A stretch of 64,000 nucleotides of DNA from Gammaproteobacteria bacterium (GCA_026707735.1 JAPOWH010000019.1:186001-250000), one strand, 5' to 3'. Numbered from the stretch's first letter, positions 10,513 through 19,531 are shown. A program made the numbers and translations. Notes: generated by a model from the letters alone, not told the origin.

Positions 10513-11132
10513 TTTTCAAGCTCTCGCACAAACTCCGCTGTGCGTTGACCGGGATCATCAGAGCAGACGATGGCAGACAGAATTGCTACTCCCGCTGCTC
10601 CAGCTTCAATCACCTCCGCGACGTTATGAAGTTGTATATTGCCTATTGCGATTACAGGATCGGGGCTTGTGGCACATATTCTTGAGAGGTTTTCCAGCCC
10701 CAGTTCTGCAGCCGGATTGGATTTGGACGATGTTCCATAGACGGGACCCACCCCTAGATAGTCGATGGACTCATGCCAAACCTCTTCCGCTTCCTTTAGA
10801 GAATTGGCGGTGGCTCCAATGCGAGCTGCTGAACCAAGAATTTCTCGGGCATAGAAGACCGGAAGGTCCAGCCTGCCCAAATGGATAGCTGCGGCGCCAA
10901 CGGCGTAGGCAACATCAACTCGATCGTTGACGACCAGCTTGGAATGGCCTGAGACGCCACACAGGTCGTGGATCTCGTCTGCCACACGGCAGAGTTCCAC
11001 AGTAGGCACTGCTCTCTTCTCACGATACTGAACGTAGTCTGCGCCATTTGTTGAGATGTGGCGAGTCAACTCGGAATGCGTGAATCTCGTTTGTACAGTC
11101 TCGTCAGTTATGACGTGCAGCAACGGACGCAT
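10506..11132 (-). CDS. thiE: Thiamine-phosphate synthase ThiE
   Basis: Couples hydroxymethylpyrimidine diphosphate with thiazole phosphate to give thiamine phosphate. The 208-residue product has the pyrimidine-binding motif YVQYREK, then LVVNDRVDVAYAVGAAAIHL, LGVGPVYGTSSKSN and the phosphate loop VIAIGNIQ with EAGAAGVAILSAI, all diagnostic. The length is typical. It begins six bases after thiD stops and overlaps the tenI gene, so thiD-thiE-tenI form one operon. No TPP riboswitch is visible upstream of thiD. Confidence 0.95.
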   Translation of the reverse strand: MRPLLHVITDETVQTRFTHSELTRHISTNGADYVQYREKRAVPTVELCRVADEIHDLCGVSGHSKLVVNDRVDVAYAVGAAAIHLGRLDLPVFYAREILGSAARIGATANSLKEAEEVWHESIDYLGVGPVYGTSSKSNPAAELGLENLSRICATSPDPVIAIGNIQLHNVAEVIEAGAAGVAILSAIVCSDDPGQRTAEFVRELEKC

Positions 11133-11138
11133 GTCGAA

Positions 11139-11942
11139 TCAGTCAGTGTGACTGGATTGATGATTCAGTGACCAGAATCCGGGCGCGAGTTCTTGTGCGG
11201 TGGCAATTGCCTTGGTCACGTACCGCTTGGCTCGAATTACCGCGTCGCGAACTTCTCGACCCCTGGCTAGTCCGCAGGCTATCGCGGATGCTAGGGCGCA
11301 TCCCGTTCCATGAACGTCCCGATGGGGAAAATACTCGCCACACTCGATGATTTCGGCGTTGGTAGAGTCGTAGCGACCCACCAGCACGTCGTTGCCAGGA
11401 AAGTCAGTCAAATGCCCTCCCTTTACGAGCACGAACTTGCTTCCATATTGCAGAATCGACCGTGCTGCGTCAATGGACTCTTCAAGTGTCGCAATCTTCC
11501 GCCCCAAGATATTTTGAGCTTCTGCAACATTCGGTGTCACCAGGGTTGCCAACGGAAAGAGTCTGTCGATCATTGACTTGAGAGATCCCGGCTCCACTAG
11601 TCCCGATCCCGATGTTGTGGCCAAAACAGGATCGAGCACATAAGGAGCGTCGACTTCGTACGACGTTAATGCGTTGCAAACGTTTGTTATAGATTTTCGT
11701 GTAGGGATCATGCCGGTTTTGACGGCGTGCACTTTTAGTTCCGAGAAAATGCTCTGTAGCTGAATTGCCACGCTGGATGGGCTTGCATGCTCCATGTGGA
11801 GCAAGCCAGTGCTGTTCTGCGCCGTAATCGAAGTCGCGACTGACAACGCATTGTGTCCATGCTTAGTGATGGTCTTGATGTCGCACTGCATACCAGCGCC
11901 GCCGGAACTGTCAGAGCCTGAGATTGCGAGAACATTTAGCAT
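11139..11942 (-). CDS. thiD: Hydroxymethylpyrimidine (phosphate) kinase ThiD
   Basis: A 267-residue ribokinase-fold enzyme that phosphorylates HMP and then HMP-phosphate for thiamine synthesis. Diagnostic segments are AISGSDSSGGAGMQCDIKT at the N-terminus, VKTGMIPT, YVLDPVLATTSGSGL and the anion-hole motif DVHGTGCALASAIA. FVLVKGGHL is the ATP-binding strand. It is the first gene of thiD-thiE-tenI. The upstream 220 bases have no THI element, so control differs from thiC. Confidence 0.95.
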   Translation of the reverse strand: MLNVLAISGSDSSGGAGMQCDIKTITKHGHNALSVATSITAQNSTGLLHMEHASPSSVAIQLQSIFSELKVHAVKTGMIPTRKSITNVCNALTSYEVDAPYVLDPVLATTSGSGLVEPGSLKSMIDRLFPLATLVTPNVAEAQNILGRKIATLEESIDAARSILQYGSKFVLVKGGHLTDFPGNDVLVGRYDSTNAEIIECGEYFPHRDVHGTGCALASAIACGLARGREVRDAVIRAKRYVTKAIATAQELAPGFWSLNHQSSHTD

Positions 11943-12164
11943 CGATTGCTAGAAACCAAAGAAATCCATCAAGAAACCTTCAAGGATTTCGCCCCTTGTC
12001 AGCTTTCTTCATTATCTACAGGCACTAAGTCGTTCACCACAAGAAACAGGGGGAATTGCAAGTGTGCAAGTGCAAGCACTGAATTTGGTTCTGATTCAGG
12101 CGTGCTATGCTTGCTGAAGGCTTCGTGCCTCAATCAAGAAAGGAACTGGGATTCTTACTTCACA

Positions 12165-12731
12165 ATGCCAAGGTCGGAAGAGGAAGGTCGTGCATGGGCA
12201 GCTATAAACTCCATAGATGACAATTTCCTCAAGTTATTCCTGAGATTTTCGCCAATTCTTACTGTCGCGGCCATTCTTGTCGCAGTGACTACCTGTGTGA
12301 CGTTCGCGGTGCGAGGGAGTCCCATGAGTTTCTGGGATTGGTTCGTGCTTATAGCTATCTGTGCCTCATGCGCGTCCCTTATCTATCCGTCAATCAAAGT
12401 ACGTCGCAGGGGTATTGGTTTCTTTTTCAGCGTTGAAGCGGAAAAACCATTGGAGATCTTGTCGGTTAATGAAAGGAATGCATACCGAGCACTAAATTGG
12501 ATAACCATTGCAATAACCGCAACAATGTCGTTGATTCTCTCGCTTGCCTTGTTCCTGCACTTTACGGGGAGGCTAAGCCTTGGTGTTCCGGTCTGGTTGA
12601 TTGTTTCGGCAGGATGTCTGCTATCCGTTTGCTTGGTTTTTTTGCTTGTTCATCGGACCCGCAGATTGGTAAGAAAAATGACCTCAATCCTTGCCAATGA
12701 GAACGTCTCTGCTCCTGCAGCAGACCCCTAA
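12165..12731 (+). CDS. Hypothetical inner-membrane protein, about four helices
   Basis: From the ATG at 12165 the protein has 188 residues. Hydrophobic segments lie near residues 28-45 (ILTVAAILVAVTTCV), 52-72, 115-135 and 142-163. A basic stretch RTRRLVRKM follows the last helix, suggesting a cytoplasmic C-terminus. The frame is open for another 73 codons upstream, but that part is not hydrophobic and reads like non-coding sequence. I do not recognise a family. The next gene, also a small membrane protein, starts 23 bases later, so the two may be co-expressed. Confidence 0.5.
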   Translation: MPRSEEEGRAWAAINSIDDNFLKLFLRFSPILTVAAILVAVTTCVTFAVRGSPMSFWDWFVLIAICASCASLIYPSIKVRRRGIGFFFSVEAEKPLEILSVNERNAYRALNWITIAITATMSLILSLALFLHFTGRLSLGVPVWLIVSAGCLLSVCLVFLLVHRTRRLVRKMTSILANENVSAPAADP

Positions 12732-12754
12732 ACCGGTATGAGGGCGAGCGCTTC

Positions 12755-13048
12755 ATGCAAACGCTTTGCGCGTCTCGTAATCTGGTTTCCAACCTTCAGT
12801 TCTTAGCAAGGAAAGAGGACAATTCCATTAGTCCGCAACCACCAAAGGTTCTCTATAGGATCAGTTTATGGGGATCCGCTCTTGGCGTGGTCGTGCTTCT
12901 TGTCGTGTTGGTTGCGGGAATCTTTGGCGTGCTGGCCATGAGCTTCTTGACTTGGGTTGGCGTTGTGGCATTGCTACTGGGAACGGTGGTGTTGGGGACT
13001 GCATGGATGCAGTACTCGCACAGTCGCAACGAGACACCGCGTAGCTAG
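12755..13048 (+). CDS. Small two-helix membrane protein
   Basis: A 97-residue protein with two strongly hydrophobic segments, about residues 37-61 (LWGSALGVVVLLVVLVAG) and 63-83 (WVGVVALLLGTVVLGTAW). A GAGGG site lies about 12 bases ahead of the ATG. It follows the previous membrane protein closely and may pair with it. No family is recognised; size and composition suggest a minor inner-membrane protein. Confidence 0.45.
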   Translation: MQTLCASRNLVSNLQFLARKEDNSISPQPPKVLYRISLWGSALGVVVLLVVLVAGIFGVLAMSFLTWVGVVALLLGTVVLGTAWMQYSHSRNETPRS

Positions 13049-13155
13049 ATTCTGGCTTCTGAAGTCAAGTTCTTGGATTATGTCGAAATCAGCAGGCTTC
13101 CACTGCTCGGCGACGAATCCCCAAGCAGTGGATAGGGCTGTGCTTCAACCGAGTG

Positions 13156-13800
13156 TCACTGCCGACCAGTGAGACGCCTCAGTTCTTCAAGTGTCGGGGT
13201 GCTGTATTGGCACCAGTTGATTACTGATACCAAGAAATGGCGCTCGTCAACTGAAGTTCCGTCCAAGTCTGCTTCACTCTTCGCCAAATCCAGCATTCCC
13301 ATTGCCTCTTGGCTGATCGCCTCGAGCGGCAATTCGGTAACCGGATCCTCGCTCTTCCGAGCTTTGTTCATGCGACTGCCATAAGCTAAGAATTTGTGAA
13401 ACAAGCTTCCACCGGAGTTTATCCCCAGAATGACAAGGATGTCCTCCTTCCAGTGTTCTGTGTTGACTCGCAGTTGCGTAAACCAATCCGACACGGGAGG
13501 GGGCAGGCGCAGATACGCAAGTACCAGGTGAAACTGATCGCAGGTGAGGTCACCTCGATTTCGCACTTCTGCCTCTGCTTGTGCTAGAAACGACTGTAGC
13601 CAAGGATGCTCTACTACCCATTCGGGCCATAGGTTTGGTTGAAGGTGTTGTGCAACAACGGTTGTGGGATTTTCATATTCTTGCGTGATCATCGATGAAT
13701 CCTCTGCAACTTGGAAGTGTTGACGAGCCGCAGAATAGGATTCACCAGTCTTGTTCATGCGAGAACGGATCTGGCGCTTTAGTGTATTGCGCGAAGTCAT
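13156..13800 (-). CDS. Hypothetical protein with Clp-N-like C-terminal part
   Basis: About 214 residues from the ATG at 13800, which has a GGAGGG site just upstream; an ATG eight codons earlier is also possible. The N-terminus, KRQIRSRMNKTGESYSAAR, resembles a short helical motif at the start of several bacterial proteins of unknown role. Residues 160-205, with AISQEAMGMLDLAKSEAD and DERHFLVSVI, resemble the Clp amino-terminal domain that recruits substrates or adaptors to ClpA/ClpB. There is no AAA+ ATPase domain. It may be a stand-alone adaptor; that is inference from weak similarity. Confidence 0.55.
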   Translation of the reverse strand: MTSRNTLKRQIRSRMNKTGESYSAARQHFQVAEDSSMITQEYENPTTVVAQHLQPNLWPEWVVEHPWLQSFLAQAEAEVRNRGDLTCDQFHLVLAYLRLPPPVSDWFTQLRVNTEHWKEDILVILGINSGGSLFHKFLAYGSRMNKARKSEDPVTELPLEAISQEAMGMLDLAKSEADLDGTSVDERHFLVSVINWCQYSTPTLEELRRLTGRQ

Positions 13801-14081
13801 CATACCCTCCATCTCTCCAAACATGGCCCCTCGGCGACCTGCCTAGAGCAGGAAGGACAATGACACTTCAAGGACGAAAGCCCCTTTTGCCTCGATGGTG
13901 ACCTTGCCGAGGAAGATCAATGAGGTTGCGCTGGAAGCAAGCGTGTTGATATGGTAGCAAATTCGTCGCATCACGGCTAACATAACCTTCAATCTAGTTG
14001 AAGAGCACGCAGGCCAGCACAAATCGAGTTGGCCGCTTGGTCTTTAGGCAGTACGCAATCCCTCCAATGGCAACCTGAGCA

Positions 14082-15476
14082 ATGGCCAATCTTCTTCACA
14101 ACGAAATGGCTCCCGACTCCATTGAGAGTCGCGACCTGCAAAACCTATTCCATCCCTGTACCAACTTAGCCGATTTGCACCAACGTGGACCAGCTGTGCG
14201 AAGTAAGGCGCAGGGAGTCTATCTTTGGGACAACCAAGGGAAGCAGTACTTGGAAGGAATGGCGGGACTTTGGTGCACGGCGTTGGGTTATGGAGTTCAG
14301 GAACTAGCGGATGTTGCCTATGAGCAAATGCGCAAGTTGTCGTATTCCCAGCTTTTTGCAAGCGCAACCAATGAGCCTAGCGTTCTCTTGGCGGAGAAAC
14401 TGATGTCTATGGTGCCGATGGACGCTGGTCGGGTGTTTTTCGGTCTTTCAGGGTCCGACGCAAACGACACTCAAATCAAGCTCATGTGGCACTACCACAA
14501 TCTCATTGGCAAACCAGATCGCAAGAAAATAATCTCCCGCAAGAATGGCTACCACGGTGTGACAATCGGATCGGGCAGCTTGACAGGACTGCCTCCATTT
14601 CACCAGAACTTTGATCTCCCCATACCGGGAGTACTTCACACCGACGCGCCCTACTTCTACCGAAATGCGCTGGAAGGCGAATCCGAAGAAGAGTTTGCAA
14701 CGCGACTTGCATCGAATCTCGAGGAGCTCATTCTTGCCGAAGGACCCGAAACCATTGCCGCTTTCATTGCCGAACCTGTGATGGGGGCGGGAGGCGTCAT
14801 TGTTCCGACGGTCGACTACTACCAGAAGATTCAGCAGGTACTCGACAAGTACGAAATCCTGTTCATTGACGACGAGGTTATCTGTGGATTCGGTCGTACT
14901 GGGAATCCCTTTGGCTGCCAAACAATGGAAATCGAGCCGACAACCATGAGCTTTGCCAAAGCGCTGTCAAGCGCTTATTTGCCGATAAGCGCGGTTGTAG
15001 TTCCAGAATGGCTGTACGAACCGATACGTGAAGCCACAAGGGACAGCCGGCTGTTTGGTCACGGCTTCACTTATTCCGGCCATCCTGTATGCGCGGCCGT
15101 GGCACTGCGCAACCTAGAGCTAATGGAAGAGCGGTCGATATTTGAACAAGCTGCACGCACAAGCATAGAGTTTCAAGAGAGGCTCAACTTGCTGGGCAGC
15201 CACCCCCTTGTGGGGGATGTACGAGGGATTGGGCTCGTTGGTGCATTGGAACTCGTGAAGGACAAAGCCACCAAGGAAGCTTTTCCCAAGGAGACAGGCG
15301 TAGGTCCTCATTGCATGGACCGATGCGCAGACCATGGGCTAATAGTGCGCTCGATTGGAGACAACATTGCCATTTGTCCTCCTTTGGTAATTACCAATGA
15401 GCAAGTCGATGAGCTCTTTGGCAAGCTCGCTCGAGGACTCAACGATACCTTGGAGTGGATTCGGAACGCCAAGTAG
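14082..15476 (+). CDS. Class III PLP-dependent aminotransferase
   Basis: A 464-residue fold-type I aminotransferase of the omega-amino acid/putrescine:pyruvate group. It shows FFGLSGSDANDTQIKL (cofactor phosphate site), YHGVTIGSGSLTG, FIDDEVICGFGRTG with the Asp that contacts the pyridine nitrogen, and the Schiff-base lysine in SFAKALSSAYLP. HGFTYSGHPVCAAVAL follows, as in omega-transaminases. Length and motif order are complete. The amino donor cannot be told from sequence; polyamines, beta-alanine and taurine are used by related enzymes. It stands alone, convergent with the toxin gene. Confidence 0.9.
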   Translation: MANLLHNEMAPDSIESRDLQNLFHPCTNLADLHQRGPAVRSKAQGVYLWDNQGKQYLEGMAGLWCTALGYGVQELADVAYEQMRKLSYSQLFASATNEPSVLLAEKLMSMVPMDAGRVFFGLSGSDANDTQIKLMWHYHNLIGKPDRKKIISRKNGYHGVTIGSGSLTGLPPFHQNFDLPIPGVLHTDAPYFYRNALEGESEEEFATRLASNLEELILAEGPETIAAFIAEPVMGAGGVIVPTVDYYQKIQQVLDKYEILFIDDEVICGFGRTGNPFGCQTMEIEPTTMSFAKALSSAYLPISAVVVPEWLYEPIREATRDSRLFGHGFTYSGHPVCAAVALRNLELMEERSIFEQAARTSIEFQERLNLLGSHPLVGDVRGIGLVGALELVKDKATKEAFPKETGVGPHCMDRCADHGLIVRSIGDNIAICPPLVITNEQVDELFGKLARGLNDTLEWIRNAK

Positions 15477-15518
15477 CTAGTCGGAGAAGCTCTCGATTTC
15501 AAGGAATCCGGTATCGGG

Positions 15519-15923
15519 TTACCAAACGCGATTGACTCCGAAGGAGTCGAATACCTTGTCGACTGAAAGGAACGCCAGATTCCTCAATAGTGCTTGTGCG
15601 GCAAGCATGCGGTCGAACGGGTCTCGATGTGGTCCCGGCAATCGTCCAGCGCTCCACGCATCCTCCATGCTAATGGGCATTTCCAAGAATCCTTGCATTG
15701 CGACATGGTGCAGGATGTCGACTAGTGAAAACTCGACTTGAGCTAGTCTTCCAATACGAATCTTTGTTGAGATTTCCCAAGCAGATGCCGCGCTCACAAA
15801 GATCTCGTTGTTCTCGTTACCGACAATTTCGCGGCTCGCATTGGTCATTTGATGGCTATCGGAAAGCCACCACAAAAGGGCGTGTGTATCTAGCAGTGCA
15901 CGCACATCTACCGACCTTCCCAT
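15519..15923 (-). CDS. PIN-domain toxin (VapC/PilT type)
   Basis: A 134-residue PIN-domain ribonuclease, toxin of a type II pair. The first catalytic aspartate is D12 in LLDTHALLWWL; the conserved glutamate is in SAWEISTK and the third acidic group is in HRDPFDRMLAAQA. DKVFDSFGV closes the domain. Its start overlaps the end of the antitoxin gene by 16 bases, the usual arrangement. It resembles the COG3744 PIN branch, which commonly pairs with Phd-like antitoxins. All acidic residues are present, so it is probably active. Confidence 0.9.
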   Translation of the reverse strand: MGRSVDVRALLDTHALLWWLSDSHQMTNASREIVGNENNEIFVSAASAWEISTKIRIGRLAQVEFSLVDILHHVAMQGFLEMPISMEDAWSAGRLPGPHRDPFDRMLAAQALLRNLAFLSVDKVFDSFGVNRVW

Positions 15924-16141
15924 GCGTCAAGCTCTTGTTCCGTTAGTGGATCGAAAAAGCCATCTGGAATCTCGAGGGCGCCCTTAAGAACGTCGGGTTT
16001 TCGCGCGACGGTTGGATTGCACCGAACAAGACGAGCAACCTGCTTTCCACGGCGTGCTATCACTACTTCCTCTCCGGACTCGACCAGTGCAAGTAGCCGC
16101 GACAGCTCAGTCTTCGCTTGGTGAACGTTGAAGATGTACAT
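15908..16141 (-). CDS. Phd/YefM-type antitoxin
   Basis: A 77-residue antitoxin of the Phd/YefM group: FNVHQAKTELSRLLALVESG followed by EEVVIARRGKQVARLV, the DNA-binding dimer part, and an acidic C-terminus that would bind the toxin (DPLTEQELDAWEGR). The start at 16141 is preferred over an upstream in-frame codon at 16165 because the latter falls inside the palindromic operator. The pair should repress its own promoter through that palindrome. Confidence 0.88.
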   Translation of the reverse strand: MYIFNVHQAKTELSRLLALVESGEEVVIARRGKQVARLVRCNPTVARKPDVLKGALEIPDGFFDPLTEQELDAWEGR

Positions 16142-16163
16142 TCCTATGCACGCCTTGGGGAAC

Positions 16164-16189
16164 AACTTAGCTAGGATTTTAGCTAAGTT
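16164..16189. promoter_or_regulatory. Palindromic operator of the toxin-antitoxin operon
   Basis: A perfect 10-base inverted repeat, AACTTAGCTA at 16164-16173 and TAGCTAAGTT at 16180-16189, with a six-base spacer, lies 23 bases upstream of the antitoxin start. Autoregulating Phd-like antitoxins bind such sites; the role here is inferred from position and symmetry. Confidence 0.65.
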
Positions 16190-16402
16190 AGCGAATACTG
16201 CAAGCAGATATAGAAGGCTACTTGTAGGAATTGGTCGCGGGCAGTAAGGAGCAGCTTAGCTGCGAATTGTTCCTGGCGAATCCCATGCTAGACGTATTGG
16301 TAGGCTCAGGCTTTCAATACGTCATCCAACGATTAGCGAGACAGGTCTGAACAGCCCATCGCTGATCTATTTCAACTTGGGACTGGTAGGCGTCCTAAAG
16401 AA

Positions 16403-16429
16403 GGTGGCTGAAGGAGGACTTCAGCCACC
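16403..16429 (-). terminator. Hairpin terminator after the ammonium transporter gene
   Basis: GGTGGCTGAAG at 16403-16413 and CTTCAGCCACC at 16419-16429 form a perfect 11-bp stem with a five-base loop, 17 bases downstream of the transporter stop. On the minus strand it is followed by TTCTTT, so it is a plausible intrinsic terminator. Confidence 0.75.
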
Positions 16430-16445
16430 AAAGACCGTCTAACTT

Positions 16446-17873
16446 CTAGCCGGTTTCTTCCGTCTCGGACACTTCTTCTGCATACATTTCTTGGTCTGGC
16501 ATGAGCACGAACTCGGGGTATGCCTCAATGCCGAGTTCCGCGGTATCCTGGCCTAATTCCTCAGTCCTTGCGGAGATTCTCAATCCAAGGAGTTGATCGA
16601 CTGCGAACCAAACTATCCAAGATGTGACGCACACGAATGCGCCAACGATCACGATTCCAACGAATTGTCCCCAGATTGTCGCATCGGAATTCGTAAAGCA
16701 GACTGCCATCGTGCCCCAAACACCGGCAACCAGATGTGCAGGGATTGCGGATACGACATCGTCAATCTTCCAAACCTCGAATAGTCGGATCGAGAATGTG
16801 CAGAGCGCGCCGCCCACTGCGCCTATTAGGAGGGCCAGCCAGATTTGTTCGTGAAAATCAGGCGCAGCCGTAATGGAAACCAATCCGGCAATGGCCCCAT
16901 TGAGGACCACCATGAGGCTTGTCCTGTGAAACACAAACCCAGATAGCACGAGCGCAGAAATGACTCCGGCGGCTGCGGCCAGGCAGGTGTTGGAAATTAC
17001 GTTGCTCATGATTACCGCTGAACTAGCTGAGCCGAGTGCAAGAACGGAGCCGCCATTGAACCCCAGCCAACCCAGCCAAAGAATCAGAACGCCCAATGTG
17101 ACGATGGGAACATTGGAGGGCGGCGTGGGATGAACGCTGCCGTCTTTGCGGAACTTCCCAATTCTTGGACCGACGACCAACACTCCCATGAGAGCGGCCC
17201 ATCCGCCCGTTGAGTGCACAATGGTCGATCCGGCGAAATCGATGAAACCAAACTGTTCCGTCAACAATCCGCCTCCCCACGTCATGGCTCCAACCATCGG
17301 ATAGATGATCGCAGTAAGGCAAAAGATGAACACGAGGAACGACCAAAGTCGAACTCGTTCGGCGAGTGCGCCCGAAACAATGGAGGCGGTTGTTGCCACA
17401 AAGACCATTTGGAAGAACCACTCGGACATTTTCGAAAAGCCCTGATCCACTACGGCATTCGTTGCGGCGGTAGCGTTTGCGCCGTCTGCAATGCTGAGCA
17501 TGGCTACTTCTTCAGGAGACGGGGTCTTGCCGAAGGTGGCCCAATCGGGAATGCCAATTACCCACTGTACGTTGTTGTACATGAAGTCGAACCCCACGAC
17601 GTAGTAGGTAATGCAGGCAATGGAGAATAGCCCGATGTTCTTCAAGCAAATTACGGAAGCGTTCTTGGTTCGAACCGTGCCGGATTCCAACATAGTGAAA
17701 CCAGCACACATCCAAAGCACCAGTGCGCCCCACACTAGAAAACCAAGTGAATCGAGTACGAAACTAGTTTCTGCACTAACCGATGCCAATGCAGGCAACG
17801 CCATCAGACTAAGAAAGGCCGCGCCGAGGAAGATGTTTCGATTGCGCCTTGAAGGTGTTGTCGGGTTCTTCAT
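16446..17873 (-). CDS. amtB: Ammonium transporter (Amt/AmtB family)
   Basis: From the ATG at 17873, preceded by an AGGGGAA site, the protein has 475 residues: a cleavable signal peptide followed by eleven predicted helices. Family marks are LWMCAGFTMLESGTVRTKNA, GSTIVHSTGGWAALMG with one of the twin pore histidines, GWLGFNGGSVLALG, and the second pore histidine in IPAHLVAGVWGTMAV. Its role is uptake of ammonium across the inner membrane. The tail after the last helix is longer than usual (about 45 residues, acidic). No glnK gene is adjacent, although the two usually occur together. A perfect hairpin ends the gene. Confidence 0.95.
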   Translation of the reverse strand: MKNPTTPSRRNRNIFLGAAFLSLMALPALASVSAETSFVLDSLGFLVWGALVLWMCAGFTMLESGTVRTKNASVICLKNIGLFSIACITYYVVGFDFMYNNVQWVIGIPDWATFGKTPSPEEVAMLSIADGANATAATNAVVDQGFSKMSEWFFQMVFVATTASIVSGALAERVRLWSFLVFIFCLTAIIYPMVGAMTWGGGLLTEQFGFIDFAGSTIVHSTGGWAALMGVLVVGPRIGKFRKDGSVHPTPPSNVPIVTLGVLILWLGWLGFNGGSVLALGSASSAVIMSNVISNTCLAAAAGVISALVLSGFVFHRTSLMVVLNGAIAGLVSITAAPDFHEQIWLALLIGAVGGALCTFSIRLFEVWKIDDVVSAIPAHLVAGVWGTMAVCFTNSDATIWGQFVGIVIVGAFVCVTSWIVWFAVDQLLGLRISARTEELGQDTAELGIEAYPEFVLMPDQEMYAEEVSETEETG

Positions 17874-18186
17874 GATTGCTGGTTCCCCTAATGCAACGCT
17901 GACGTTAAGACGGAAAACTCTAGACTGTTGTTTCAATTACGAGTCTATTCGAGCGCGTCCCCCCAAAGGATTTTAGCTAAAGCTGCACCGACTAAACTCG
18001 GGTTGCAGAAAGCAATTTTCACGACTTTATCAGACAACAGCAATTTGGTCGCTTCATACAATGCCCAGATCGCAATTGAAGAATTAGAGCAGGAGCCAAG
18101 AGCCCAGCAGGAGCGTCCACATTTTTTCAATCATTTCGGTAAATTACACCCTAGAATTTGCGTAGCTAGGCCTTGAGTAACGTCTG

Positions 18187-19353
18187 ATGATCAGTACTCT
18201 GAAGAAGTCCAGGATCATTCTCATGTCCTACCCTGTGCTCGGACTATTAATGGCAGCCGCACCCACATTAGGAACCATGGAAGAAGACCTATCGGCACTC
18301 CTAGAGAGTGCGCGAGTCGAAATGGAATTGCCGGGTTTGCGAGCCGCTGTTCGGTTTGGCAATGGTGAGATTGTTAGCGCATCTGTTGGTCTAGCAGACC
18401 GGGAAGCGGGAATACCACTTGACAACCAGGCGCCAATGCCTGGCGGAAGTACCGGCAAGACCTACGTGGCGGCTGTGGCCATGCTGCTAGTCGAAGAGGA
18501 AGTACTAGCGCTAGACGATTTAGCATCCAGATGGCTCAAAGACAAGGAATGGTTTGGTGATCTTCCCAATGCGAACGAAATCCAGGTCAGACATCTGCTA
18601 TCGCATAGTTCAGGTCTGTCGGACTATCCGGGAACTCGCGGCTATACATTGGCTTCGATTTGGCGCGCGTTACGCAGAGGCTCGATACATTTCGAACCTG
18701 AAGAGCTGATTAGATTTACTTTGAAGAAAAAGCCCCTGTTTCCGGTTGGGGAAGGGTACAGCTATACGGACATCGGCTACTTGGTGCTTGGGAAATTGAT
18801 TGAAGAAGCAACTGGGGAAAAGTACTACGATCTGGTTAGGGAGAAAATATTAGAAGCCCACGGACTTAATGAAATAGTCCTACAAGATCGGTCCATATTG
18901 CCCGACGTTGTTACAGGCTACATGCGCGGAGCCCCCAATCTTCGAGAGGATGGCAGCATGAAGATGGATCCCTCCTCCGAATGGACTGGCGGCGGGTTAG
19001 CCACCAATCCCACGATGCTAGTCAGTTTTCTGGGATTGCTCGCCCAGGGAGAAATCGTCAGTCAAGACAGTTTGGATCAAATGGTCAACTCGGGTTGGCG
19101 GGATTCGGCAACTCCCAACGTACACTACGGTCTGGGTCTATTCGTATACAACGACGGCAAGGCTTTTGGACATGCCGGACTTTGGCCGGGCTATCGAACC
19201 GACATGCTGCACTACGCGCCGTCGAACGTATCGATTGCTATTCAAACGAATCGCGACGGCAGCGTGGACACCGGCGAATTGGTTCGACGAATCGCGAACT
19301 TGGTGAACGCCGACGAACCGAAACCGGAGGAAACGCCCTCGACACACCCATAG
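18187..19353 (+). CDS. Exported serine hydrolase, beta-lactamase/transpeptidase family (1)
   Basis: A 388-residue protein of the class C beta-lactamase/EstB fold. The N-terminal segment to about residue 30 looks like a signal peptide. The nucleophile motif SxxK is in MPGGSTGKTYVAA, and the second motif is YSYTDIGYLVLG, with Tyr as general base. HAGLWPGYRTDM near the C-terminus takes the place of the KTG motif with an H-x-G variant, as in many esterase or D-aminopeptidase members. It is probably periplasmic. A related but not closely similar gene begins 179 bases downstream. Substrate is unknown; beta-lactam resistance should not be assumed. Confidence 0.8.
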   Translation: MISTLKKSRIILMSYPVLGLLMAAAPTLGTMEEDLSALLESARVEMELPGLRAAVRFGNGEIVSASVGLADREAGIPLDNQAPMPGGSTGKTYVAAVAMLLVEEEVLALDDLASRWLKDKEWFGDLPNANEIQVRHLLSHSSGLSDYPGTRGYTLASIWRALRRGSIHFEPEELIRFTLKKKPLFPVGEGYSYTDIGYLVLGKLIEEATGEKYYDLVREKILEAHGLNEIVLQDRSILPDVVTGYMRGAPNLREDGSMKMDPSSEWTGGGLATNPTMLVSFLGLLAQGEIVSQDSLDQMVNSGWRDSATPNVHYGLGLFVYNDGKAFGHAGLWPGYRTDMLHYAPSNVSIAIQTNRDGSVDTGELVRRIANLVNADEPKPEETPSTHP

Positions 19354-19531
19354 CCCGCAATGTGTTCGGATTTGCGAGAGTTTCCTGCGACCACATTCGA
19401 TCATACACGCACACGTGCGATTGTGGCTGGTCTACAATCAACCGAAATCAAAGCTGGTTGGGTTGGGGAATCTGTCGGCGTACAAGACTGAAAGAACTCA
19501 CCAGTAGTTCCATAACTACAGAGATTTGGGA

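Noticed and set aside
11946-12164. Extension of the membrane-protein frame to a TTG at 11946
   Set aside because: The 73 extra residues are not hydrophobic or conserved in style, and no ribosome site is near.
17214-17630. Open frame of 138 codons opposite amtB
   Set aside because: Antisense to conserved transporter sequence; no family resemblance.
17965-17980. TTTTAGCTAAA sequence resembling the toxin-antitoxin operator half-site
   Set aside because: Only the octamer matches, without the second arm; chance occurrence is likely.
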